From Euphorbia lathyris (Eukaryota > Streptophyta > Magnoliopsida > Malpighiales > Euphorbiaceae): a stretch of 64,000 bases of DNA. Each line of letters opens with the position of its first letter. Within the stretch, counting starts at the first letter, position 1. Made by a program: the position numbers and the translations under genes. The notes under the pieces were generated by a model. It searched no databases. It had not been told where the DNA came from and saw nothing but the letters and a program-made list of their open reading frames with translations. The stretch is from positions 79,067,501 to 79,131,500 of the forward strand of contig NC_088916.1 of NCBI RefSeq assembly GCF_963576675.1. Direction: 5' to 3'. Shown here piece after piece: positions 55,604-64,000 of this stretch.

Positions 55604-56820
55604 TGTTGAGTTAAATTGTTTATAAGACACAAAGATTAAAAGGCCCAAAGCCCAATACGGAAGTCAAAGCCCAAGTCAAACAGTTTAAGGCAACTCGGCC
55701 CGCGTATGTCAAAACGTTGTCGTTATGTACAAAACGCAGCTCAGCGAAAGAAGGATCTAGAAGACCTTCGTGGAACAACTTCGGGACGAAGCTGCTGAGT
55801 TGATTCGACAAAGAGTACAAGACAGCTGCTGAGCAAGAACAACTTCCAGACAAAGTATTTCCACTTTGGGTAAAGTTCAGAAGACACAGAATGCTGTCTA
55901 GTTGACCTTACCATAAATGGAGAGACATTCTGCCGAGCTGACCAAAAGCTGACCGAGGACAGAAGATACTCAAATCTGATTGGCCAAGGGCTCTGAGCAA
56001 CACAGGATGACAACGACAGGAAGCCGTTTCCCTCCAATGGTTATTTTGAAATTCGAAATGACCGATGCCTTAGACGTCTCTATAAATAGTGCCCTTCAGT
56101 TGCTTCATTCAACACAGAACTTGATCAAGCCATTACGCTGACCAAATTTCTACGAAAAGTTCTGCAAGAAAAAGCAAAGCAATCTTACACTAAATTTCAT
56201 ATCTTTTGTGTAAAAGTCTAGAGTGATTATTCAATCATCTAAGGTGTCTTAGCAATCGTTGTTTAGGACAAACACTTATCATTTCTAGAGATTAGAAAGG
56301 AGAGGCTGAGTACTCGGTTATAGTACTCAGCGAGAGATTAGGATTGAGTAGAGGTATAGAGGAATGTACTCTTGTTATACTCAGTTTCTAAGATTGTAAA
56401 AGGTTTGATGCTCTACCGTTAAAGAGCTCAGTAGAGAATTCAAAATCTCAAAACGTGTTCCGAGGACAGGACGTAGGCTTGGAGGCCGAACCTGGATAAA
56501 TCTGCTGAGTAATATCTTTCTAACCTTAAACTCCTTTATTTATATATTGCTTGCTTAAACAAAAATTGACCAAGTAAAGAGGTCAAGCTGAGTTGTGCGC
56601 ATTGAATATCTGAGCTCAGGAATAGACTCTATGTGCTATCTCCTGACTCAAGTAAAGAAACTGACCTAGTCACTAGTTGACTAAGCCAGTATCCTGCTAT
56701 TCACTCAACGCCCCTGTTAAAACCTTTTTCTCACAAAAAAGAAGTCTGCCCTAACTAAAATTTTTAAATAGTTCCTAACCCCCCTTGGAACTATACTTGT
56801 AACGTTATAAGGGACCAACA
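55604..56820 (+). mobile_element. 5' LTR of Sirevirus-like Copia element
   Basis: Starts TGTTGAG and ends ACCAACA, with TGTTG/CAACA inverse ends; 1217 bp. A TATAAATAG box lies at 56080-56088, placing the likely RNA start near 56110. Followed after two bases by the primer-binding site. The LTR is rich in GCTGAG/GCTGAC words. The 5 bp before it are TTCAA; the matching 3' flank is outside the window. Confidence 0.75.
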
Positions 56821-56822
56821 AG

Positions 56823-56834
56823 TGGCATCAGAGC
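56823..56834 (+). other. Primer-binding site (initiator-Met tRNA type)
   Basis: TGGCATCAGAGC, one mismatch from the common plant Copia site TGGTATCAGAGC, immediately downstream of the LTR. Confidence 0.85.
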
Positions 56835-56882
56835 TTAAAAGCTCACTGTAAAAGGTTTAACCACCTTGAGCTGATCCCCACT

Positions 56883-58625
56883 ATGGGCGAAAACAGCACT
56901 CGGTTTCTCCTAGGAAACCAAACAACTCAGATCTTACCTGAGGGGCTGTCCATTACTCGGCATCCCCTATTCTTCGGGTCTAACTATACCTTTTGGAAGA
57001 ATAGGATGAAAAATTTCATTCAGGCTACAAATATGAGTGCCTGGCTATCCATAGTCCAAGGTCCATTTGTACCTGTCGAAGTTGTGGCTGGCCAAACAGT
57101 TGTTAAAGCTGAGGCCAAATGGACAGAGGATGATCTCAAGAAGCTACAAAATCATGCTTCGGCTATAAACATGCTTCACTGTGCGCTCGATGCTGCAGAA
57201 TATAATAAAATCTTAGGTTGTGAGTTCGCGCAAGAGATCTGGAAGAAACTGGAGGTCACCTACGAAGGAACCAATAAAGTAAAGGAGTCCAAGGTGAACC
57301 AGCAAATGAGACTGTACGAGCTGTTCGAAATGAACGATGATGAGGGAATATCTGACATGAATGCAAGGTTTACAAACATCATCAATGAGCTCAAGAGACT
57401 TGGGAAGATCTTCACTGAGGAAGAACAAGTCAAGAAGATACTCAGGAGTCTTCCTAAAGACTGGCAAGCAAAGAAGACCGCTATTGAGGAAGCTCAGGAC
57501 TTAACCACCTACAAATATGACGAACTCATCGGCTCGTTGCTGACCCATGAGATATCAATGAAAAACTTCGAGGTGAAGGAAAAGTCTGAAGACAAGAAGC
57601 AAAAATCCCTTGTCATGAAAGCTGACTCCACTGATGGAAGCTCAACAGATGATGAGGAGATGGCTATGTTCACCAGGAAGATGAAAAGACTGTTTAAAAA
57701 GAATGACAAATATTCTAAGAAGCCTTACAGAAAGTTTGATAAGTATAAAGCTGAGTCCAGCGACAGCAAATACAAGAAGGACAACTCAAAGCCCATTACA
57801 TGCTTTGAATGTCATCAAACTGACCATATTAAGTCAAGCTACCCCACGCTGAGGAAAGAAAAGAAGAACGGCAAAAAGGTAATGGTGGCAACATGGAGCG
57901 ACAGTGATGAGTCTTCATCATCAGAAGCTGATGCCACTGAGTCAGCAAAGATCTGTTTTATGGCTGACGAACTTGCTGAGCCGTGCATTTCTGAGCATGC
58001 TGACCCCTCCATTGCATCTGACGATGAGGAGCAATCAAATGAGGTAATATCACTTCCCCAGCTCAGAAACGAAATGGGTAATGCCCTGAGTGACCTCTAT
58101 ACACTTGTCAAAAAGTGTAATAAGAAAATTAGAGCACTCAGCAGGCGCTGTGACGAGGTTGAAGAGGTCAAGCTAAGTGACCTCAGATTCCTTCTTCAGG
58201 ACAGCTCAACTTTACATGATAACATGGAGATCATACATAAGTCTATCTCTGAAGTCCAATCAGATTCAAAGAAACTGAGAAAGGACGTCACAAATATCCA
58301 GAACCAACTAAAGGTTCAAAACAAAAGAAATATTCCTCTGAATGCTCGGTACCGAAGTACTGGTCAGCAGAGATGGAATCCACAGTGGAATGTCCAGTGT
58401 GACTTCTGTGGGAAGAAAGGACACACCATAAAGGTGTGCTGGCACGCTCAACACTGGGGTGCTGACCAGTCAGTGAGAAATCCTAAACGGAAAGTCAGCT
58501 GTGACTTCTGTGGAAAGAATGGCCATACTGTCCAAGTATGTCGCCATAAAATAAAATATGATGCTTTACCTGTTGAACCTAACAAGCAAAGACCCAAAAA
58601 GAATTGGGTATCTAAAAGTAACTAG
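56883..58625 (+). CDS. Copia gag polyprotein
   Basis: 580 aa. An N-terminal DUF4219-like segment (about 33-65, YTFWKNRMKNFIQATN) leads into a UBN2-type capsid domain (about 95-235, with EIWKKLEVTYEGTNKVKESK and ILRSLPKDWQAKKTAI). Then come a charged region and three zinc-knuckle positions: the first (CFECHQTDHIKSSY, about 302-315) has Tyr where the final Cys should be, while the second and third (CDFCGKKGHTIKVC and CDFCGKNGHTVQVC, about 508-560) keep the CX2CX4HX4C pattern. Between them (about 395-490) is a helical, possibly coiled-coil stretch. The product would package element RNA. It ends with TAG at 58623; pol begins six bases later in another frame. Confidence 0.88.
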   Translation: MGENSTRFLLGNQTTQILPEGLSITRHPLFFGSNYTFWKNRMKNFIQATNMSAWLSIVQGPFVPVEVVAGQTVVKAEAKWTEDDLKKLQNHASAINMLHCALDAAEYNKILGCEFAQEIWKKLEVTYEGTNKVKESKVNQQMRLYELFEMNDDEGISDMNARFTNIINELKRLGKIFTEEEQVKKILRSLPKDWQAKKTAIEEAQDLTTYKYDELIGSLLTHEISMKNFEVKEKSEDKKQKSLVMKADSTDGSSTDDEEMAMFTRKMKRLFKKNDKYSKKPYRKFDKYKAESSDSKYKKDNSKPITCFECHQTDHIKSSYPTLRKEKKNGKKVMVATWSDSDESSSSEADATESAKICFMADELAEPCISEHADPSIASDDEEQSNEVISLPQLRNEMGNALSDLYTLVKKCNKKIRALSRRCDEVEEVKLSDLRFLLQDSSTLHDNMEIIHKSISEVQSDSKKLRKDVTNIQNQLKVQNKRNIPLNARYRSTGQQRWNPQWNVQCDFCGKKGHTIKVCWHAQHWGADQSVRNPKRKVSCDFCGKNGHTVQVCRHKIKYDALPVEPNKQRPKKNWVSKSN

Positions 58626-58630
58626 TTACA

Positions 58631-61600
58631 ATGCAGGTAAGCCTGAGGTGTGCTGAGAAGTCAAAGATGTGGTATATTAACAGCGCATGCTCGAGGCACA
58701 TGACTGGTGATGAAACTCAGTTCATCACGTTTGAGCGTAAACGAGGAGGAAGTGTAAGTTTTGGAGACAACAAAAAGGGTAAGATAGTAGGGTCAGGAAC
58801 CATCGAAGGTAATCCTACTATTGAGTCAGTCTCCCTAGTCAGCGGACTCAAATATAACTTACTCAGTGTAGCTCATCTATGTGACAATAGGAGAAAAGTT
58901 ATATTTGATGCTACTGGATGTAAAATATACGAGGGAAAAACAAATTTGTTAATTTTAACTGCCCCTCGGATTGATAATGTCTTTATGCTAGACTTAGAGA
59001 AAAAGTTTTCAAAAACTGTATGCTTAGTTTCAAAGGAAGAAAATTCCTGGCTATGGCACAGGAGACTTGGTCATGTAAGCATGGACCTCCTGGCCAAATT
59101 AGCAAGAAAGCAATTGGTTGAGGGACTGCCTGAACTTAGATTTGAAAAAGATCAATTATGCCACGCTTGCCAAGCTGGAAAACAAACCAAACAATCTTTT
59201 CATAGCGAAAACATTGTCTCAACTAAGCGTCTGTTAGAATTACTACACTTGGATCTCTTCGGTCCAGTCCAGCCGCTGAGTCTGGGTGGAAGAAGATTTT
59301 CCTTGGTCATTGTAGATGACTTCTCTCGGTACACTTGGGTCATCTTGCTGAGTAGCAAGGATGAGACCTTTGAGACATTTTCAAATTTGGTTAGAAAACT
59401 TGAAAATGATAAAGACCTAAAATTGGCTCACATCCGAAGTGATAATGGTGGAGAATTCAAAAACCAACAGTTTGTTGAATTCTGTGAAGCCAGCGGCATT
59501 GACCATAACTTTTCTGCTCCTAGAACGCCTCAACAAAATGGGGTTATTGAAAGGAAAAACAGAACACTGGTTGAAATAGCCAGGACAATGCTGCGTGAGC
59601 ATAGGCTTCCAAAGTACTTTTGGGGAGAAGCTGTTAACACAGCGTGCTATATTCTTAATAGGGCTCTTGTTAGACCTATACTAAAGAAAACCCCCTACGA
59701 GCTTTGGAAAGGACGAAAGCCCAACATTGGATACTTTCGTGCCTTTGGCTGTAAATGTTTTATTTTAAACACCAAAGATAGCCTAGCTAAATTTGACTCA
59801 AAAGCTGATGAAGCTATCTTTTTAGGCTACTCAAAAAACAGCAAAGCATACAGAGTTTTCAATAAACGAACACAAGTTTTAGAAGAGTCAGTACATGTTG
59901 AGTTCGACGAAACTAACCCTGCAGAAAGATATCTGCCGCTGACCGAGGATGATCCACACTCAGCACTCGCTGATCAAGATATAGCCGCTGAGTCATTCCC
60001 TCAAGGGCTGACCAAAGGTAAAAGTGAACCAAACATTGTTTTCACTGACCAGTCTACACCTGCAGAGATTGTTGAAACACAGATAACACAAGACATCAAT
60101 CTACCCAAGGAGATAAGGATTCCAAGAGGGCACTCAGAGAGTGCAATCCTTGATGCCGCTGAGAATACCCTGATGACAAGAAACCAACTCAGGAGGTACC
60201 TCAGCAATGTAGCCTTCGTCTCAGTTCAGGAACCTAAGAACTTCGCTGACGCTGAGGAAAATGAATTCTGGATGAGCGCAATGCAAGAGGAACTTGACCA
60301 ATTCATAAGAAACGATGTATGGGAGCTAGTGCCACATCCAAGGAGTCAGAAGACCATTGGAACAAGATGGGTCTTCCGCAACAAGCTGGATGAGCAAGGA
60401 AACGTAGTCAGGAACAAAGCAAGGCTTGTAGCTCAGGGCTACAGTCAGCAATAAGGTATTGACTACGGTGAGACCTTTTCCTCAGTGGCAAGGCTAGAGG
60501 CTATTAGGATTTTATGCGCTTATGCAAGCTATATGAACTTTAAACTGTTTCAAATGGATGTTAAGAGTGCATTCCTTAATGGAGTTATAAACGAGGAAGT
60601 TTATGTTAATCAACCTCCAGGGTTTGAGGACCCTAAATTCCCAAACCACGTTTATAAACTCAAAAAGGCTCTGTACGGCCTCAAGCAAGCACCACGTGCT
60701 TGGTATGAGAGGCTGACCAGTTTCCTGCTGACTAGAAACTATGTCAGGGGCAAAGCTGATACAACCTTATTCATTAAGAGAAAGGGTAAAGATACCCTGC
60801 TGGCTCAAATATATGTTGATGATATTATTTTCGGTGCTACTAATGAGTCAATGTGCAAGGAATTTAGCAAGCAAATGCAGATTGAGTTTGAAATGTCAAT
60901 GATGGGAGAACTCAACTTCTTCCTTGGACTTCAAATCAAACAAGGGAAAAATGGCATCTTCATCAGTCAAGCTAAATATGCCAAGGAGATATTGAAGAAA
61001 TATGATCTTGAAAATTGCAAGCCAATATCCACTCCTATGGGCACTGACACTGTCCTCTGCGCTGACGAGAATGGTAAGTCGGTAGACAGCAAATTGTATC
61101 GAGGTATGATAGGCTCTCTACTTTACTTAACAGCAAGTAGACCGGACATTCAGTTCTCAGTATGCTACTATGCTAGATATCAATCTAACCCTAAGGAATC
61201 TCATTACATAGCTGTAAAAAGAATCCTTAGATATTTGCAAAGCTCAGTGAACGCAGGTTTATGGTATCCCAACACTCATGGCTTTACACTCATTGGATAC
61301 ACTGACGCTGACTATGGTCGAGACAAGTTAGTAACGAAAAAGCACCTCTGGAGAATGTCATTTCTTAGGAAGCTGTCTTGTATCCTGGTTCAGCAAGAAG
61401 CAGGTGTCAGTAGCCTTGTCTACCACTGAAGCTGAGTATATTGCTGCTGGTCACTGTGTTGCTCAAGTCCTATGGATTAAGCAACAGCTTGAAGACTATG
61501 GCGTTCAAATAAAGACAATTGAGGTCAAATGCGACAACAAAAGTGCAATTGATCTATCAAAGAACCCAATTCAACACAGCAGAATGAAGCATGTCAGCAT

Positions 61601-61760
61601 AAGACATCACTTCATTAGAGACCATGTACTCAAGGGTGAGATAAAGCTGACCTACGTCCCAACGGATGAGCAGCTTGCGGATATCTTCACAAAGCCACTG
61701 GCTCGTGAACAGTTCAGCATACTGAGAGAAGCCATTGGTATGTTTAATCTTCTTCAGTAA
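58631..61760 (+). pseudogene. Copia pol, broken (protease, integrase, RT, RNase H)
   Basis: First open part, 607 aa: a protease-like start in which the usual DSG triad reads NSA (residues 17-19), then the integrase zinc region (WHRRLGH, CHAC) and core with D208, D271 and E307, then the RT start. A TAA at 60452-60454 interrupts RT in the same frame; reading resumes to 61429 with MDVKSAFLNG and YVDD (60812-60823) intact. A frameshift near 61330 moves the RNase H into the frame 61404-61760 (STTEAEYIAAGHC, ADIFTKPLA). So there are three independent lesions: protease site, nonsense codon, frameshift. No complete pol protein can be made from this copy. Confidence 0.9.
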
Positions 61761-62243
61761 ATTCCCGTTCTAAATGTAAATTTATGCTGAGTGAATTACT
61801 ACGCTGAATGATTTATGCAAATGCATGCTGAGTGATTGTTATGCTGAGTACTTAACGCAAAATATATATCAATACTGAGTAAATGTGCACACCAAGTAGT
61901 AATCTCAAACTGAGAAATCATCCTTTTATATACTACTGACCACTCAGAATATAAAACGCTTAGTATTCTAAACGCTGAGTGTTAGATCCGTTGCATTAAA
62001 TGCAAAAGCACGCGAATAGCCACCTAGGATGACGTATGCGCCGAATGTGTCATAAAAGCCAGGATCTTTGTCGGTTGACAATCCCAAGGCAAAACTGACA
62101 CATGGATTCGATAAGATCCACTCTTCACCGCTATAAATAATGGGTAAATCCCCATTTTTTATTTTCTTTACACTTACCGAATTCTCTGGCAAAGCACTCT
62201 CTCTCTAAAAACTCTCAAAGCTTCCCAATCCTTTTCTGAAACT
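61761..62243 (+). promoter_or_regulatory. pol-ORF3 spacer with CTGAGT repeats and TATA box
   Basis: Between 61788 and 61985 CTGAGT occurs at least five times, mostly as GCTGAGT, with further near copies and inversions. A TGACGT core is at about 62029. CTATAAATAA (62131-62140) lies about 105 bp before the ATG of the extra ORF and is followed by a CT-rich leader (CTCTCTCTCTAAAAACTCTC, 62198-62217). This is the arrangement of a plant Pol II promoter and suggests separate transcription of the extra ORF; inferred only. Confidence 0.5.
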
Positions 62244-63917
62244 ATGACAAAAGTTTCCGTTAACATCTCCGGTGCCGGTCACCCCAAGACCAGTTCTGAT
62301 GAACCCTCCAGGCAAGCTACTTCACCTGAAACTACAAAGGTCACTACGCCGAGCAAAGGCAAAGCTGGCCAAGCTACCTCTTTTAAGGGAAAGCCGACCA
62401 AGGCCATAACCTATACCAAGGTATTCGAAGACGTTAGGGAATGGAAAATAGACTTCTCACGATGGGTTTCTGAGGCCTTCGTGACATCCGAGCAACCCTT
62501 CTGTGAATGGATATCGAAGAATGGCTGGACCGAGCTATTCTCCATTAGAGATCACACCTATCCTGACCTAGTAAGGGAGTTCTACCACAATCTCCGAGTT
62601 GCTGATGATAACCAGGACTATCTGGTAACTGTGGTAAAGGAAAAGACCATTTTCATAAACCCTACCTATCTTGATAACTTGCTGAAGTTAAAGAATGAGG
62701 GAACAAAACTGAGGAAATCTGGGGATCACGAAGGAACTGGGTACGATACCACCTTCTACAAGCCCGCTGGCCACTATGGAGAAATCTCCAGCACCTCAAT
62801 GGGTCAACACCAAAAGATGGCTCACTATCTGCTGACCTACTTCATTTATCCCAAGATCAACTGCACCACCTCAGCAACGAATTTTGAGCAATGCTTCATA
62901 TGGCATATGCTGACATATAAGCCGATTAACATGCCAGTATTCTTGATTGCTGGTTTCCAAAGGAGCACTGGAACTCTCAGGCTGGGCTCGCTCATCACCA
63001 GAATCCTCTTAGATCATCAAATTGATCTATCTGAGGAAACTAAGGCTAGAGGATCTGAGATAACCGCTGCTTCACTGAGGGCTTTGAAGTTCAATCAGCC
63101 AGTAAAGAAAGGAAAAGCTGCTGCTGAACAACAAGCTGAGGAAACAGCTCCAAAGCAAAGTAAAAGGACAAAGGCTCCAGCTGCCTGCAAAAGGAAAGCT
63201 GTTGGGAGTCCTTCGAAGAAGGCTGAGCCTATGACTAAGAAGCAGAAGTCAGCTGCTCATAAAGGTCAGGAGAGACCTGAGTCAGCTGAAAAGAGCATCA
63301 GGCAAGATGAGCCTGAAACAGAAGAGCATCACCTAAAGAAGAATAAGTCTTTAGAGCTGACCCCTATAGATGCTATCCCTACTGACATCGTTGTTCCTGG
63401 TGACTCTCACTACACACAGTGTCAAGGAACTACTGCTGAGCAACAGCAAGAAGATGATGTGCAACTGGATGATCAGTTCATTGCACAAGTTGAGGATGAG
63501 TTAGATGGCGATGATGAAGAAGATGATGAACAAGGAGAAGAACACAGTGATGATACTGACTCCGAGGAGACAGCTAGTGAGGTTGAAGCTGAGCCAACCA
63601 ATACTGTGTTGGCTGCTGAAGATGAACAAGAACCTGATCAACCCAATGTTGATCAAGAACAAGAACAAGCTGACCAGCTTAATGCTGATCAAGAAGAAAC
63701 TTCTCCCTCTCACTCAGGAGAGTCTATCCAAGATGACACTCCTCCTCGTAGAAGAAGATTGGTTAAAGCAAGTCAGAAGTCTGTCATTGACCTTCCTGTT
63801 CAAAAACCAACTGTCCCTGACTTTGTTATCCAGAAGCCGACCAAAGACCCTTCTACACTCAAGCTGAAATTTTTCAGAAAACAAACATCTTCTACTCCAT
63901 CGGCTTCCCTTGAATAG
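62244..63917 (+). CDS. Extra ORF (envelope-position ORF) of the Copia element
   Basis: 557 aa from ATG 62244 to TAG 63915. Residues about 55-285 form a folded-looking region (EDVREWKIDFSRWVSEAF, YPDLVREFYHNLRV, FIWHMLTYKPINMPVFLIAG, LGSLITRILLDHQIDL) resembling the 'putative plant transposon protein' domain that accompanies many plant LTR elements. Next is a lysine-rich, probably nuclear-targeting segment (about 288-350; KRKAVGSPSKKAEP, MTKKQK), then a strongly acidic stretch (about 408-450) and Q/E/D-rich repeats. I see no signal peptide or membrane segment, so a true envelope role is unlikely from sequence; function unknown. The frame stays open past the TAG to the window end, so the ORF may once have been longer. 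Confidence 0.75.
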   Translation: MTKVSVNISGAGHPKTSSDEPSRQATSPETTKVTTPSKGKAGQATSFKGKPTKAITYTKVFEDVREWKIDFSRWVSEAFVTSEQPFCEWISKNGWTELFSIRDHTYPDLVREFYHNLRVADDNQDYLVTVVKEKTIFINPTYLDNLLKLKNEGTKLRKSGDHEGTGYDTTFYKPAGHYGEISSTSMGQHQKMAHYLLTYFIYPKINCTTSATNFEQCFIWHMLTYKPINMPVFLIAGFQRSTGTLRLGSLITRILLDHQIDLSEETKARGSEITAASLRALKFNQPVKKGKAAAEQQAEETAPKQSKRTKAPAACKRKAVGSPSKKAEPMTKKQKSAAHKGQERPESAEKSIRQDEPETEEHHLKKNKSLELTPIDAIPTDIVVPGDSHYTQCQGTTAEQQQEDDVQLDDQFIAQVEDELDGDDEEDDEQGEEHSDDTDSEETASEVEAEPTNTVLAAEDEQEPDQPNVDQEQEQADQLNADQEETSPSHSGESIQDDTPPRRRRLVKASQKSVIDLPVQKPTVPDFVIQKPTKDPSTLKLKFFRKQTSSTPSASLE

Positions 63918-64000
63918 CAAGCCTCTGTTTCTTCACCAAAGGAACACGCCGACTTGAATGCTTCCGCTAACTCTACAAGCCAAATGGAGCAAATTCCCAT

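Larger units (their letters stand above)
55604..64000 (+). mobile_element. Sirevirus-like Copia retrotransposon with extra ORF, runs off window
   Basis: Order: LTR, primer site, gag (56883-58625), pol (58631-61760, broken), a spacer of about 480 bp with GCTGAGT repeats, extra ORF (62244-63917). A long LTR and a third ORF after pol are the hallmarks of the Sirevirus/SIRE group. At least 8.4 kb is in view; the 3' LTR is not. pol carries one nonsense codon and one frameshift, so the copy cannot be autonomous, but gag and the extra ORF are open. Confidence 0.85.

Noticed and set aside
55620..56037. Minus-strand ORFs of 77-98 aa
   Set aside because: They lie within the Copia 5' LTR, antisense to it.
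61968..62192. 74-aa minus-strand ORF
   Set aside because: Antisense to the spacer and promoter-like region of the Copia element; no motif.
1..64000. tRNA, rRNA or organelle-derived segments
   Set aside because: No cloverleaf-capable tRNA gene or rRNA motif was recognised; the only tRNA-like boxes belong to the SINE at 862-1040.

Overview
The window looks like 64 kb of a plant (probably eudicot) nuclear chromosome: AT-rich, intron-bearing, with only two convincing host genes embedded in dense and often nested transposable elements. Species cannot be named from the sequence. The host genes are (i) an intact multi-exon minus-strand gene for a leucine-zipper plus DUF547 protein (coding span 15616-19752; my splice model gives 495 aa) and (ii) an intronless minus-strand MIZU-KUSSEI1-like (DUF617) gene (43845-44540, 231 aa).

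Layout. 1-3010 is a tandem array of units of about 120-150 bp with internal inverted repeats, mixed with (TAACG)n tracts and split by a SINE. 4083-4287 is a foldback MITE. 5062-9393 is a LINE with an uninterrupted 1366-aa ORF2 and a 16-bp target duplication. 9.9-12.3 kb holds a decayed minus-strand Gypsy gag and LTR. 13.0-15.1 kb holds three small DNA transposons with readable target duplications. 15.4-20.1 kb is the DUF547 gene, with an 82-bp tandem triplication across its stop codon and tandem repeats in a 1.9-kb intron. 20.5-34 kb is a mosaic of hAT, PIF/Harbinger, CACTA and foldback elements, a TRIM retrotransposon, a solitary RNase H-like ORF and a Gypsy gag relic. 35.1-37.4 kb is a non-autonomous Helitron. 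37.7-38.4 kb is a hAT element with a 26-G tract. 39.2-42.0 kb is one Mutator-like element inserted in the terminal repeat of another. 42.6-54.4 kb contains Copia, LINE and Gypsy relics, foldback MITEs, a solo LTR and three more copies of the TRIM LTR. 54.1-55.5 kb is a Copia/Gypsy relic junction.

From 55604 to the window end lies a long plus-strand Copia element of Sirevirus type: 1217-bp 5' LTR, primer-binding site, gag, pol (with an altered protease active site, one nonsense codon and one frameshift), then a 557-aa extra ORF preceded by its own TATA-like promoter. Its 3' LTR lies outside the window.

The two host genes show no functional link to each other. Most of the interest lies in how the mobile elements are built and nested, and in the extra ORF of the Copia element. 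Element boundaries were set by eye from terminal repeats and target-site duplications. Family names rest on motif recognition, not on database searches.
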